Notes: generated from the letters alone by a model not told the origin. Counted from the stretch's first letter, positions 1 to 6,665 are shown. The stretch is DNA of 9,704 nucleotides from SAR324 cluster bacterium (GCA_022572825.1 JACZVE010000081.1:1-9704); one strand, 5' to 3'. A program made the numbers and translations.

Positions 1-267
1 GATTTCCGCGTTGCCGCCCCGGCTTTGCTCGGCGATGAGGCGCTTGGTGAGAAAACGGTCCGTGATGCGCTCCACCTGGTGGATGTCCACCCCCGCGCCG
101 AAGCGCGACCGGAACGGGTGCTGCGGGTCCAGGTCGACGCGCTGGCGGCTGAAGTTCTCGTTGTCGATGTTGGCGATATTGTGGCCGGCCGTGCTCATCC
201 CGGACTGCTGGGCCATCAGCGTGCGTTTTCCCATATCCAACTGGGTGAACAGGCTGCCGGTCGTCAT
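1..267 (-). CDS. flgK: Flagellar hook-associated protein 1 FlgK, N-terminal 89 residues (cut by window edge)
   Basis: FlgK (HAP1) is exported by the flagellar type III apparatus and forms the first junction layer between hook and filament. The visible part is the N-terminal flagellar rod/hook-type helix region: MTTGSLFTQLDMGKRTL, then the signature GHNIANIDNENFSRQRV (typical FlgK: NNIAN..T.GYSRQ). A FlgK-like stretch follows (FGAGVDIHQVERITDRFLTKRL). The family signature usually reads NT.GYSRQ, so NENFSRQ is a mild divergence. The ATG at 265-267 is preceded by AAGGA (273-277) with a 5-nt spacer, which fixes the start. It lies 55 nt downstream of flgN, so it should be co-transcribed with flgM-flgN from the sigma-28 promoter at 1436-1462. 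The reading frame is open to position 1; the rest of the gene, and probably flgL, lie outside the window. FlgG/FlgE-type proteins share the N-terminal motif, but the SRQ ending and position after flgN favour FlgK. Confidence 0.93.
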   Translation of the reverse strand, partial: MTTGSLFTQLDMGKRTLMAQQSGMSTAGHNIANIDNENFSRQRVDLDPQHPFRSRFGAGVDIHQVERITDRFLTKRLIAEQSRGGNAEI

Positions 268-322
268 GAGGTTCCTTTTCTGGTTGCGGGGCTGGCGCCG
301 TTTCGCAAAAGTGGCGGCGGCA

Positions 323-817
323 TCAGGCGGTGGTGTCTTTGAAGGTCGGTTTGCGCTGCAGCAGACGCCCCGCATCCGAGTAAGTGGGATGAATCCTGGC
401 CGCCTCGCCGATGATGGCCAACGTGGCGTCGATCGCTTTGAGGCGGGCCTGGGCGTTGGCTCCCGTCTCGCCGGCCAGACGCCGCACCTCGTCCACCAGC
501 GCCCGGAGCGCCTTATAGCAACCCTGCAGGGCCTCATCATGGGGACTGGTGGCGCGGGCGATAATCGATCTCAGCGTCAACTGCCGCGGGTCCTCGCTCC
601 AGCACTGCGCCAGCGCGTCGACCTGATCGATGCGTCGCGCCTCGAGCTCGCCGATCTGGTGAGCCCAATGGTATTTGCGCTGCTGGAGCTTGAGAAACTC
701 CCCGGCGGTGAGCTTGCCGTCCTGCTCGGCTTCGAGGGCCAAGTCGGACTTCAATCCCTCGTGCAGAGCGATTTCCTCGCTCAGCAGGGAAGTCAACGCT
801 GTCAGCAGATTCTCCAC
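323..817 (-). CDS. flgN: FlgN-type export chaperone for hook-associated proteins
   Basis: A 164-residue, helix-rich, soluble protein with no signal peptide or membrane segment. It starts MENLLTALTSLLSEEIALHE, an amphipathic helix of the kind that opens FlgN proteins. A long charged helical region follows, ending in IHPTYSDAGRLLQRK, resembling the weakly conserved Y...G tail of FlgN. FlgN family members are cytoplasmic chaperones that hold FlgK and FlgL subunits before export. Sequence conservation in the family is low, so the call rests largely on position: immediately after flgM and 55 nt before flgK, the classic flgM-flgN-flgK order. The start is GTG (815-817), supported by GAGGA at 827-831 with a 9-nt spacer. 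It should be expressed late, under sigma-28, together with its client FlgK. The alternative is an unrelated small helical protein, which I consider unlikely here. Confidence 0.78.
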   Translation of the reverse strand: MENLLTALTSLLSEEIALHEGLKSDLALEAEQDGKLTAGEFLKLQQRKYHWAHQIGELEARRIDQVDALAQCWSEDPRQLTLRSIIARATSPHDEALQGCYKALRALVDEVRRLAGETGANAQARLKAIDATLAIIGEAARIHPTYSDAGRLLQRKPTFKDTTA

Positions 818-959
818 GGCAATTGGTCCTCGGCTTTGACTTATGTTGGAGGCAGCGGATCGATGCTTACGGACAGGGGGTCATGGATGCGCCCGGCGTG
901 AGGCACTGCACGAGGCTTCAGCGCAGCCGCGGGTGGCGGGTGATGACCCGGCCTTCCGC
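818..959 (-). other. 142-bp flgM-flgN spacer, no element recognised
   Basis: The gap between the flgM stop and the flgN GTG holds the flgN ribosome-binding site (827-831). I see no good promoter, no terminator with a U-run and no credible small ORF. It is longer than the other spacers within the flgM-flgN-flgK group, but nothing in it breaks the expected co-transcription. Confidence 0.5.
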
Positions 960-1277
960 TCAGGGCTTTTCCACATCCTCCCTCAGGGATTCAGTGAGCA
1001 TGTTGGTCGCCAGCCGTTCCGCATCCACCTTGAACTTTCCGCTGGTAATCTGCTCCCGTACCTCCGCCACGCGGTCGGCCCGGACATCCGGTGTATTGCG
1101 GATCGCCTCCTTGATCCGGTTCAGGGTCAGCGAAGTGCGATTGCGGCCGACAGCCGCGCTCTCCTCGGCGCCGGTACGGCTCCGCTCGCCTGCGTGCACA
1201 CCCTTCGGCTCAGGCTGCCGGGATTTCCCGGTCGCAAGCTCTCTGGTCCTGGGCGGTTGTTGTCCGGTCACTTTCAT
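960..1277 (-). CDS. flgM: Anti-sigma-28 factor FlgM
   Basis: A 105-residue protein whose N-terminal half is polar and probably disordered (rich in K, R, E, G, P). Its C-terminal half carries the FlgM signature: NRIKEAIRNTPDVRADRV, then VREQITSGKFKVDAERLA, ending in a helix with NMLTESL. FlgM binds sigma-28 (FliA) in the cytoplasm and is exported through the finished hook-basal body, which releases FliA for late genes. The length is normal for the family. The ATG at 1275-1277 is chosen because GGAG (1286-1289) sits 8 nt upstream. An in-frame TTG at 1335-1337 would add 20 residues, but its GGAGG lies only 1 nt away. The gene sits downstream of a strong sigma-28 promoter match, so FlgM should repress its own transcription. 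flgN and flgK follow on the same strand. Confidence 0.93.
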   Translation of the reverse strand: MKVTGQQPPRTRELATGKSRQPEPKGVHAGERSRTGAEESAAVGRNRTSLTLNRIKEAIRNTPDVRADRVAEVREQITSGKFKVDAERLATNMLTESLREDVEKP

Positions 1278-1285
1278 GGGTTTAT

Positions 1286-1289
1286 CTCC
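1286..1289 (-). promoter_or_regulatory. flgM ribosome-binding site
   Basis: GGAG on the minus strand, 8 nt before the ATG at 1277. It decides between this start and an in-frame upstream TTG at 1337. Confidence 0.7.
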
Positions 1290-1435
1290 GTCGCGCTCCA
1301 ATACTCGGGCTTTCGGATCGTGAGAATCCGCTCGCAATCCTCCGTGGGTTGATCCGCGCGCCTCGCTGCCCTCATACCGTTGCCGTCCGGTTTATCGAGG
1401 CGAACTTCACGCCACGGCACACCCGATTGCTGATA

Positions 1436-1462
1436 ACATCGGCAACATTGGCAAAAACTTGA
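1436..1462 (-). promoter_or_regulatory. Sigma-28 (FliA) promoter upstream of flgM
   Basis: Read on the minus strand, TCAAGTTT (1455-1462) is followed by exactly 11 nt and then GCCGATGT (1436-1443). The established sigma-28 consensus is TAAAGTTT-N11-GCCGATAA. The match is 7 of 8 in the -35 element and 6 of 8 in the -10 element, including the diagnostic GCCGAT core, with perfect spacing. It lies in the 205-bp non-coding gap between the flgJ stop and flgM, facing flgM. Transcription would start near 1428, giving a leader of about 150 nt. No rho-independent terminator is visible between flgJ and this element, so read-through from the upstream operon could also reach flgM. Confidence 0.87.
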
Positions 1463-1482
1463 GCAAAAACCGGTCTGGCGCG

Positions 1483-1800
1483 TTAAATTCTGGATTCCAG
1501 CTGCCGCACGAGCAGGTCGGCGATGCCCAGCCCGCCCTGCTGCACGAGCAGCCGAACGTACTCGCCGTCCAGCATCTCGTTGAAGATTTCGCGGCCTGTA
1601 TCGCGGCCAAAGATGGGCGATTCGGGCACATTCTTCCGCATTTCCCGCATCATGCTCTCCAGCAGCAGCGCCTCGAACTCCTTGGCCACCTCCTTGAGGC
1701 GGGCCTGCTCGCGCTCCTTGCCGGGCAGATCGCCGCGCATCGCGTGCAGTCGGGCCTCGTTGCGATCGAGCGCAAGGGATGGGATGACGTCGATTCTCAT
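1483..1800 (-). CDS. flgJ: Rod-binding protein, single-domain FlgJ (no peptidoglycan hydrolase domain)
   Basis: A 105-residue protein matching only the N-terminal rod-binding domain of FlgJ. Diagnostic stretches are KEFEALLLESMMREM (about residues 40-54), then FGRDTGREIFNEMLDGEY, then the QQGGLGIADLLVRQL ending typical of this domain. In enteric bacteria FlgJ is about 310 residues with a C-terminal muramidase. Here a TAA follows shortly after the domain, and the downstream DNA is non-coding spacer, so the gene looks naturally short rather than truncated. FlgJ acts in the periplasm as a rod cap/scaffold during rod assembly. The ATG at 1798-1800 is firm, because an in-frame TGA lies two codons upstream, and GAGG (1810-1813) sits 9 nt away. 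A separate wall-lytic enzyme must open the peptidoglycan. The 113-bp gap to flgI is GC-rich and holds no recognisable gene. Confidence 0.94.
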   Translation of the reverse strand: MRIDVIPSLALDRNEARLHAMRGDLPGKEREQARLKEVAKEFEALLLESMMREMRKNVPESPIFGRDTGREIFNEMLDGEYVRLLVQQGGLGIADLLVRQLESRI

Positions 1801-1913
1801 GGGTCACGGCCTCGTCTATCGCGCCAGTGTCGCGCGCCGCCCCTCGCGGGTGCGTTTGCGCATAGTTACAACGGTTTATGACTCAAACTTGCGGCGCGCG
1901 GCGCTATGGCATA
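1801..1913 (-). other. 113-bp flgI-flgJ spacer
   Basis: It holds the flgJ ribosome-binding site (1810-1813) and a GC-only stretch around 1890-1903 made of alternating GC/CG steps. That stretch could fold weakly but has no following U-run, so I do not call a terminator. No sigma-54 or sigma-28 match was found here. Confidence 0.45.
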
Positions 1914-3086
1914 CTAGCGAATTTCCAGATCGGCGTGTAGCGCGCCTGCTGTCTTGATGATTTTCAAGACTTGGACCAAATCCTGGGTCGAAGCCCCGAT
2001 TTTGTTGAGGCCGTCGACGACTTCCTTGAGGTCCACCTCGCCCTTGAAGAGCACGATGGAGGGCGTTTCGGCCAGCGTAAAGGCGGGCGGCGCTTCGGGC
2101 TGCTGGCCCGGCGGGGCTTCGCCTTCCGCGGCCTCCTCCCCGGCCGGCGGCGGCGCCCCGGTAATTTCGATCTGGAGCCTGCCGTGCGAAATGGCGATGG
2201 GGGAAATGCGCACGTTCTGGCCCATTACGATGGCGCCGGTGCGCTCGTCCACCACCACCTTGGCCACGGAATCGGGTACAATTTCCAGGTGTTCGATCTT
2301 GGAGATCAGCTCCACGGTCTGACCCAGGTAGCTATCCGGCACGGACACTTCCACGGTGCCGGCATCCTTGGCACGCGCGGACCCGTCGCCCAGCTCGCGG
2401 TTGATGACCTTGGCCAAACGGAACGCGGTGGTGAAATCGCTCTGCTTGAGATTGATGTACAGCCGCGAGCGGGTATTGAGATTGATATTGATCTCCCGCT
2501 CCACCAATGCCCCCCGGATCACAAAGCCCTTGGTGGCCACCAGGCTGGAACGCAGATCCACCTCCGCTCTTCGCGCCTGCTCGGCCCGCTGCGCGGCCAG
2601 CTCCTCGGGCAGCACCACCCCGGGCACAAAGCGCTCGATTCCCTTGGGAATTCCCGTGATCGGGCCCTGCGCGGTACCGTAGACGACCTGGTTGGGTCCG
2701 TTGAGCAGGGTCAGCATCAGGGTTCCCCCGCGCAGGCTCACCGCGTCGCCCAGCGCGTCCACGGTGACATCCAGCCGGCTACCGGCCTTCGCAAACGGTG
2801 GCAACGTGGCCGTCACCAGCACGCCGGCAATGCTGCGGCCGCGCACGTCGCGCGGATTGAGGCTGATCGCCATCCGTTCCAGGGCATTTTTCAGCGGCCT
2901 GCGGGCCAGCAGGCTGTCCTGCGAGTCACCCGTTCCGTCCAGCCCCACCACCAGGCCGTAGCCGATCAATTGATTGTCGCGGGCGCCGCGCAGAAAGGCC
3001 ACGTCCTTGACGCGAATGGCCTGCGCGCCCTCGGCCAACAGGCACGCGCATAGCGCCACCAGGGCGAACGTGGCCGGTACGCGCAT
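1914..3086 (-). CDS. flgI: Flagellar P-ring protein FlgI
   Basis: FlgI forms the P-ring, the bushing around the rod in the peptidoglycan layer. A Sec signal peptide opens the protein (MRVPATFALVALCACLLAEG, cleavage probably after AQA). The mature protein starts IRVKDVAFLRGARDNQLIGY with the family hallmark YGLVVGLDGTGD. Other conserved stretches are LPPFAKAGSRLDVTV, LGDAVSLRGGTL, DFTTAFRLAKVIN and the C-terminal IKTAGALHADLEI. The product is 390 residues, slightly long. Two segments depart from the usual family sequence. One is a charged A/Q/R/E stretch at 2550-2612, where FlgI normally has a Gly/Ser-rich loop. The other is a 25-codon Pro/Glu/Ala-rich insert at 2082-2156. The ATG at 3084-3086 is preferred because it gives a clean signal peptide. 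Its GGGAGG (3090-3095) is unusually close, 3 nt away. In-frame ATGs at 3131 and 3143 are alternatives with poorer ribosome-binding sites. Confidence 0.97.
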   Translation of the reverse strand: MRVPATFALVALCACLLAEGAQAIRVKDVAFLRGARDNQLIGYGLVVGLDGTGDSQDSLLARRPLKNALERMAISLNPRDVRGRSIAGVLVTATLPPFAKAGSRLDVTVDALGDAVSLRGGTLMLTLLNGPNQVVYGTAQGPITGIPKGIERFVPGVVLPEELAAQRAEQARRAEVDLRSSLVATKGFVIRGALVEREININLNTRSRLYINLKQSDFTTAFRLAKVINRELGDGSARAKDAGTVEVSVPDSYLGQTVELISKIEHLEIVPDSVAKVVVDERTGAIVMGQNVRISPIAISHGRLQIEITGAPPPAGEEAAEGEAPPGQQPEAPPAFTLAETPSIVLFKGEVDLKEVVDGLNKIGASTQDLVQVLKIIKTAGALHADLEIR

Positions 3087-3156
3087 TGGCCTCCCGGAAA
3101 TTGCCGGGCGTTCCCCGGTGTGGGATATCATGGCAGTTCCCATTCAGCTTGGCTCA

Positions 3157-3963
3157 TCAGCGGGGCGAAACCCGGGTCGACCGGCTTCCCGTGCCGGGGC
3201 CGGTGAGGAAATTGGTGAGACGATCCAGCAAGCCCGCCTCCCGGGGACGCCCCGCGGCCCGGGCCACATCGCCCAGCGGCAAGACATCGCGGCGCACCAG
3301 GCGACGGATCTTCAGGTCGGCCTTGCTGAGGCGGGGAGCCAGTATGTTGTTGTTCTCATCCACGTCGGAAGGGCGCACGATGCCCGACAGCGTGATGACG
3401 TATTTCACGCGGTTGCCGTCCCGGAATATCGGGGGGTGCACCCCGCGAACGAGGAGATTCCCGTTGGCGAGCACCCGCACCACCTCGACCTCCATCGAGT
3501 CGATGGAGCGCAGGATCTCGTTTTGTTCCAGCTCGATCAATTCGCGCCGTCGCTCCTGCGCCCGCAGGAAGGCGAGAATGGGATCGATCGCCTCCATCTC
3601 CTCCGCCTGCTGCGCCTGCTGCTGTTGCGTCACCTGTTCCTCCGGCTTCACCTCGGGCACCTTGATGATCTTCTGCAATTCGATCACGGTGAGCAGATCG
3701 CCCCGGAAGCGGGCACGGTGATCGCGCAGCAGGTTGCCCCACGAGGCCGCCCCGCGCCACAGCGAGCCCTCGTAGAGATTGCGGGAGGTATTGATCGGGG
3801 GACGCAGCCGGCGCCGTTCCTGCGCGGCCACACGCGCCGCTTCGGCCTCCTCCCCTGGCACCTGCCGGGGTTCGTTGGCGCCGCCGAAGGCGCAGCCGCT
3901 CACGGCGACTGTCAGGGCAATCAGGCCGGCGATGAGCATGGGGGTGGCCTTGTTGAGCAGCAT
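3157..3963 (-). CDS. flgH: Flagellar L-ring lipoprotein FlgH
   Basis: FlgH forms the L-ring in the outer membrane. The N-terminus is a lipoprotein signal: a hydrophobic stretch ending in the lipobox VSGC, with the acylated Cys at residue 24. Conserved family parts are NLYEGSLWRG near the start of the mature chain, RARFRGDLLTVIE, then VVRVLANGNLLVRG and LSGIVRPSDVDENNNI. The C-terminus is LLDRLTNFL. The product is 268 residues, longer than the roughly 230 usual in enterics. The middle (about 3505-3660) lacks the common Ser/Thr-rich region and is instead Gln/Glu/Arg-rich (EEQVTQQQQAQQAEEMEA, then AQERRRELIELEQNEI), probably helical or coiled coil. I chose the ATG at 3961-3963. An in-frame GTG at 3973-3975 adds four residues, and neither has a strong ribosome-binding site. 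It lies 58 nt after flgA. Confidence 0.95.
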   Translation of the reverse strand: MLLNKATPMLIAGLIALTVAVSGCAFGGANEPRQVPGEEAEAARVAAQERRRLRPPINTSRNLYEGSLWRGAASWGNLLRDHRARFRGDLLTVIELQKIIKVPEVKPEEQVTQQQQAQQAEEMEAIDPILAFLRAQERRRELIELEQNEILRSIDSMEVEVVRVLANGNLLVRGVHPPIFRDGNRVKYVITLSGIVRPSDVDENNNILAPRLSKADLKIRRLVRRDVLPLGDVARAAGRPREAGLLDRLTNFLTGPGTGSRSTRVSPR

Positions 3964-4021
3964 CTCTTGATTCACTCGAAGCGCCGGCGGCTTGCGGGGC
4001 CTCTGCCCGCGATCATGCCGC

Positions 4022-5005
4022 TCATTTAACTCTCACGGAATCGTGCCGCTGCACGACGCCGTAGACGACCTTGCCGGAGTGCAGGTTGCGTACGGGAATG
4101 AACTCGCCTATCCTGCCCGACGCGAGGGCCACACCCGGCGCCCGCAAGCGAAGCCGGTCGGTCTGATAGACCATGGTCACCGAGCCGCCTTCCACAACGG
4201 CCGCAACGGCGGCGACCATGCCGGGATGAATCGGCTCGTCGCGGCCGATGGGGCGCTTGGCGCGCAGACCGATCACGTCCGCCGTTGCCGTCAGAGCGGC
4301 TTGATCTTCGCTCCCCACGAGCTTCCTTCGCACCGCCGTGACGTCCTCCGCCGCGATGATCTGGTTACGGCGGATGGGCCGCTTGGCGATCACCGACGGC
4401 CCGTAAACCGATTGCTTGACGCGAACCAGGGCGCGCCAGGCTTCCTCGCCATTGACCGTGGCCAGCACACGATAGGTGCGACTGCCGCCGGGCGCCATGT
4501 GGCGACCCATGAGCGCGATCTCCCATGCCACTTCCCCTTTGGGCAGCACGGCGTCGCGCACCCTTCCCACCAGTTCCTGCTCCAGATTCTCCGGCCCCGT
4601 GCCCGCCTGCTCCGCCGCCAGCGCCAGCACCCTGGCGGCGATCGCCTCCCCGGAGACGACCTGGGCAGCCCGGCGTACCTCGGCCCCAGGGGGCACGTAC
4701 AAGTGAACGCGTTGTGCATCGACGATTTTCGCCAGGCGAGGCTTGATGAACGAGGCATTGAGGCGGAGGGTTCTGCCGGGCAGGGGCGAACGACCGAGGG
4801 AAAGCTGCGCCAGCTTTGCGATCGCCTCCACATCGAAGCCGTCCAACTCAGCCACGTCCCCTAAGGTGAACTCCGCACCGGCAACGACGGCCATGGGCAG
4901 CACGCGCACCTCGATCCGCTCGAGCGGCTGCTCCTGGCCGAAGGCGGGCAGCCACGCGGCCAAGGCCAGCAGGGTGCCAATGGTTGCGCTAATGACTCGG
5001 GGCAT
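4022..5005 (-). CDS. flgA: P-ring assembly chaperone FlgA
   Basis: FlgA is a periplasmic chaperone needed to assemble FlgI into the P-ring. The 327-residue product starts with a Sec signal peptide (hydrophobic ATIGTLLALAAWLPAFG, cleavage near residue 23). A variable N-terminal domain follows, including FTLGDVAELDGFD and LGRSPLPGRTLRL. The C-terminal half is the SAF-type FlgA domain: VIAKRPIRRNQIIAAEDVTA (from about residue 203), then DVIGLRAKRPIGRDEPI and a final beta-rich part ending GKVVYGVVQRHDSVRVK. Enteric FlgA is about 220 residues. The extra N-terminal domain matches the longer form seen in many Desulfobacterota and other deep-branching Gram-negative groups. The ATG at 5003-5005 has GGGAG (5012-5016) 6 nt upstream. 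It lies 35 nt after flgG and just ahead of the two ring genes it serves. Confidence 0.95.
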   Translation of the reverse strand: MPRVISATIGTLLALAAWLPAFGQEQPLERIEVRVLPMAVVAGAEFTLGDVAELDGFDVEAIAKLAQLSLGRSPLPGRTLRLNASFIKPRLAKIVDAQRVHLYVPPGAEVRRAAQVVSGEAIAARVLALAAEQAGTGPENLEQELVGRVRDAVLPKGEVAWEIALMGRHMAPGGSRTYRVLATVNGEEAWRALVRVKQSVYGPSVIAKRPIRRNQIIAAEDVTAVRRKLVGSEDQAALTATADVIGLRAKRPIGRDEPIHPGMVAAVAAVVEGGSVTMVYQTDRLRLRAPGVALASGRIGEFIPVRNLHSGKVVYGVVQRHDSVRVK

Positions 5006-5040
5006 CGTTCACTCCCGGCGTACGCCTCAACGGGTTAACC

Positions 5041-5829
5041 TTAGCGGATGATCTGGTTGGCCGTTTGCAGCATGTCGTCCGAGGTCTGAATGGCCTTGGA
5101 ATTCACCTCGTAGGCCCGCTGCGCGATGATCATATTGATCATCTCGTCCACCACGCTCACATTGGACAGCTCCAGAAACGACTGGATCAACGTGCCCATG
5201 CCGTTGACCCCCGGATTCTCCACCACCGGATTGCCGGAAGCGGCGGTGGGAGCGTACAGATTCTTACCCAGCGGCGAGAGCCCCGCCGGGTTGACGAAGC
5301 GCGCCAGCAGGATCGTGCCGATGGGCGTGGGCAGCGGGTCTTCCCCCACCAGCACCGAAACCGTGCCATCCAGCGCGATCTGCACCTGCCGCGTATCCTC
5401 GGGTATGATGATCTCCGGTTCCAGCGTAAAGCCATTCTGCGTCACGATACGGCCCTGCTGGTCCTTTTGGTAATTTCCGGCCCGGCTGTAGGCGATGGCG
5501 CCATTGGGCTGGAGAATCTGGAAGAAACCCACCCCCTCGATGGCGATGTCCAGCTCGATGCCGGTATTTTTCATGTCGCCCTGGGTGAATACCTTCTCGG
5601 TGGACACGTGCTTGACGCCATGGCCGCGATGAATGCCCACGGGAATGGTCGTATTTTGGGAAGAGGGCGTGCCGGCGGCCCGCTCGATCTGATAGAGAAG
5701 ATCCTGGAAATTGTTGCGGCTCTTTTTGTAGCCGGTGGTCGCCACGTTGGCCAGGTTGTTGGCCACGGTTTCAATCTGGCGTTGCTGGGCGCCCATACCG
5801 GTCGCCGCAACAAATAATGATCGCATCAT
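5041..5829 (-). CDS. flgG: Distal rod protein FlgG
   Basis: FlgG builds the distal rod, the drive shaft running through the P- and L-rings. The 262-residue length is exactly typical. The N-terminus MMRSLFVAATGMGAQQRQIE, then TVANNLANVATTGYKKSRNN, is the canonical rod/hook motif. IEGVGFFQILQPNGAIAYSR, then AGNYQKDQQGRIVTQNGFTL, is the FlgG core. The C-terminus reads LSNVSVVDEMINMIIAQRAY, then EVNSKAIQTSDDMLQTANQ. The start is the first of two tandem ATGs (5827-5829), 9 nt after GGGAGGAA (5839-5846), the strongest ribosome-binding site in the window. That suits a rod protein needed in many copies. It lies 56 nt after flgF and 35 nt before flgA, in one operon. It could be confused only with FlgF, which is called separately upstream. 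Confidence 0.98.
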   Translation of the reverse strand: MMRSLFVAATGMGAQQRQIETVANNLANVATTGYKKSRNNFQDLLYQIERAAGTPSSQNTTIPVGIHRGHGVKHVSTEKVFTQGDMKNTGIELDIAIEGVGFFQILQPNGAIAYSRAGNYQKDQQGRIVTQNGFTLEPEIIIPEDTRQVQIALDGTVSVLVGEDPLPTPIGTILLARFVNPAGLSPLGKNLYAPTAASGNPVVENPGVNGMGTLIQSFLELSNVSVVDEMINMIIAQRAYEVNSKAIQTSDDMLQTANQIIR

Positions 5830-5838
5830 AGCGCGTTC

Positions 5839-5846
5839 TTCCTCCC
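5839..5846 (-). promoter_or_regulatory. Strong flgG ribosome-binding site
   Basis: GGGAGGAA on the minus strand, 9 nt before the first of the tandem ATGs. It fixes the start at 5829 and rules out an in-frame 15-residue N-terminal extension reaching 5874. Confidence 0.75.
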
Positions 5847-5885
5847 GGGCAGATGATTGACCCGTCGCGGGCATGCGCCCGCCGG

Positions 5886-6665
5886 TTAGACCTGGGCCAG
5901 GCTGATGGCCTGCTTGTTCATGTCGTCCGATGCCGTCAGGGCCTGCTGCATCGATTTGTAGGAACGATTGGCCTCGATCATGCGCACCAGTTCCTTGATG
6001 GCCTCCACGTTGGACGATTCCACCATCCCCTGCGTCAGTTGCACCTCATCGGGGATAACGGGCGCGTTCTCCTCATCGTCCGGCGCGAACATGGCCCCGC
6101 CCATCTTCTGCAGCCGCTCGGGAAAGGGGAAGGTGACCATTTTGAGGCCGCCGATGGGCTCGCTGTCCACCAGAATGGAGCCGTCCTCGCCCAGCCGGAC
6201 ATCGGTTCCCTTGATGATCAGCGGCCCTTCCTTGCCGTTGACCGGAAAGCCATCGGCCGTCACCAGCTGCCCATCCTGATTCAGCGAAAAATTGCCCGCG
6301 CGGGTGAAGCGCTCGCCCTGTGGGGTGGCAATGCTGAAAAAGGCGTCCTTGGAGACGATTGCGAAGTCCAGGGTGTTCCCCGTGGTGATCAGGCGGCCGG
6401 GAGCGAAATTTTTGCCCATGTCGGCCACGGATACGAAGAATGCGCCCACGCCCGTGTACGGCGCCAGATGCTCGTGATGGGCAAAGGTCTCCTCGTCGGA
6501 CTCATTGGCCACGCCCATGGTGGCCGCGAACAGTTGCTGAAAGGCCGGCTGGTCCTCCTTGTATCCAATGGTGTTTACGTTGGCCAGATTGTTGGCGATG
6601 GTGTCCATCTGGCGATGCAGCGTATTGCCGTGGGATACGAGGGTATAGATGCCTTGTGGATTCAT
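5886..6665 (-). CDS. flgF: Proximal rod protein FlgF (FlgF/FlgG family)
   Basis: FlgF is a proximal rod subunit exported by the flagellar type III system. The 259-residue product begins MNPQGIYTLVSHGNTLHRQM, then DTIANNLANVNTIGYKEDQP, the rod-family N-terminal motif. FAIVSKDAFFSIATPQGERF, then TRAGNFSLNQDGQLVTADGF, is the shared FlgF/FlgG core. The C-terminal helix is QGMVESSNVEAIKELVRMIE, then ANRSYKSMQQALTASDDM. Against FlgG next door it keeps both terminal motifs but has a different middle, as usual for the flgF-flgG pair. ATG 6663-6665 is supported by GGAG (6672-6675) with a 6-nt spacer. A longer open frame up to 6875 crosses the promoter and is not coding. It is the first gene of the rod/ring operon, with its start about 60 nt downstream of the inferred sigma-54 transcription start near 6725. 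Confidence 0.95.
   Translation of the reverse strand: MNPQGIYTLVSHGNTLHRQMDTIANNLANVNTIGYKEDQPAFQQLFAATMGVANESDEETFAHHEHLAPYTGVGAFFVSVADMGKNFAPGRLITTGNTLDFAIVSKDAFFSIATPQGERFTRAGNFSLNQDGQLVTADGFPVNGKEGPLIIKGTDVRLGEDGSILVDSEPIGGLKMVTFPFPERLQKMGGAMFAPDDEENAPVIPDEVQLTQGMVESSNVEAIKELVRMIEANRSYKSMQQALTASDDMNKQAISLAQV

Larger units (their letters stand above)
1278..1482 (-). other. 205-bp flgJ-flgM spacer and flgM leader
   Basis: This spacer contains the sigma-28 promoter (1436-1462), the flgM Shine-Dalgarno and the inferred leader. Within the leader, GATCCG (1351-1356) and CGGATC (1314-1319) form a 6-bp inverted repeat with a long loop, which is weak. A 33-codon frame (1274-1375) ends in an ATGA overlap with the flgM start, but it has no convincing ribosome-binding site. 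Confidence 0.5.

Noticed and set aside
1278..1337. 20-residue N-terminal extension of FlgM from a TTG at 1337
   Set aside because: The nearby GGAGG is only 1 nt from the TTG, and the internal ATG has a well-spaced GGAG and gives a normal FlgM length.
1890..1903. Terminator after flgI in the GC-only stretch
   Set aside because: The self-complementarity is weak and no U-run follows on the minus strand.
1971..3053. Long 360-codon plus-strand open frame opposite flgI
   Set aside because: It lies wholly antisense to the well-conserved flgI. It is a GC-rich frame shadow, His/Gln/Arg-rich with no family resemblance.
3087..3143. Longer FlgI starts at 3131 or 3143
   Set aside because: They would put 15-19 polar residues before a complete signal peptide and have poor ribosome-binding sites. 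They are not fully excluded, because the GGGAGG at the chosen start is very close.
2974..4029. 351-codon plus-strand open frame opposite flgH and the start of flgI
   Set aside because: It is antisense to flgH with skewed composition (H, R, L rich) and no recognisable domain.
5065..5817. 250-codon plus-strand open frame opposite flgG
   Set aside because: It is a complete shadow of flgG, which is unmistakable by its rod-family motifs and ribosome-binding site.
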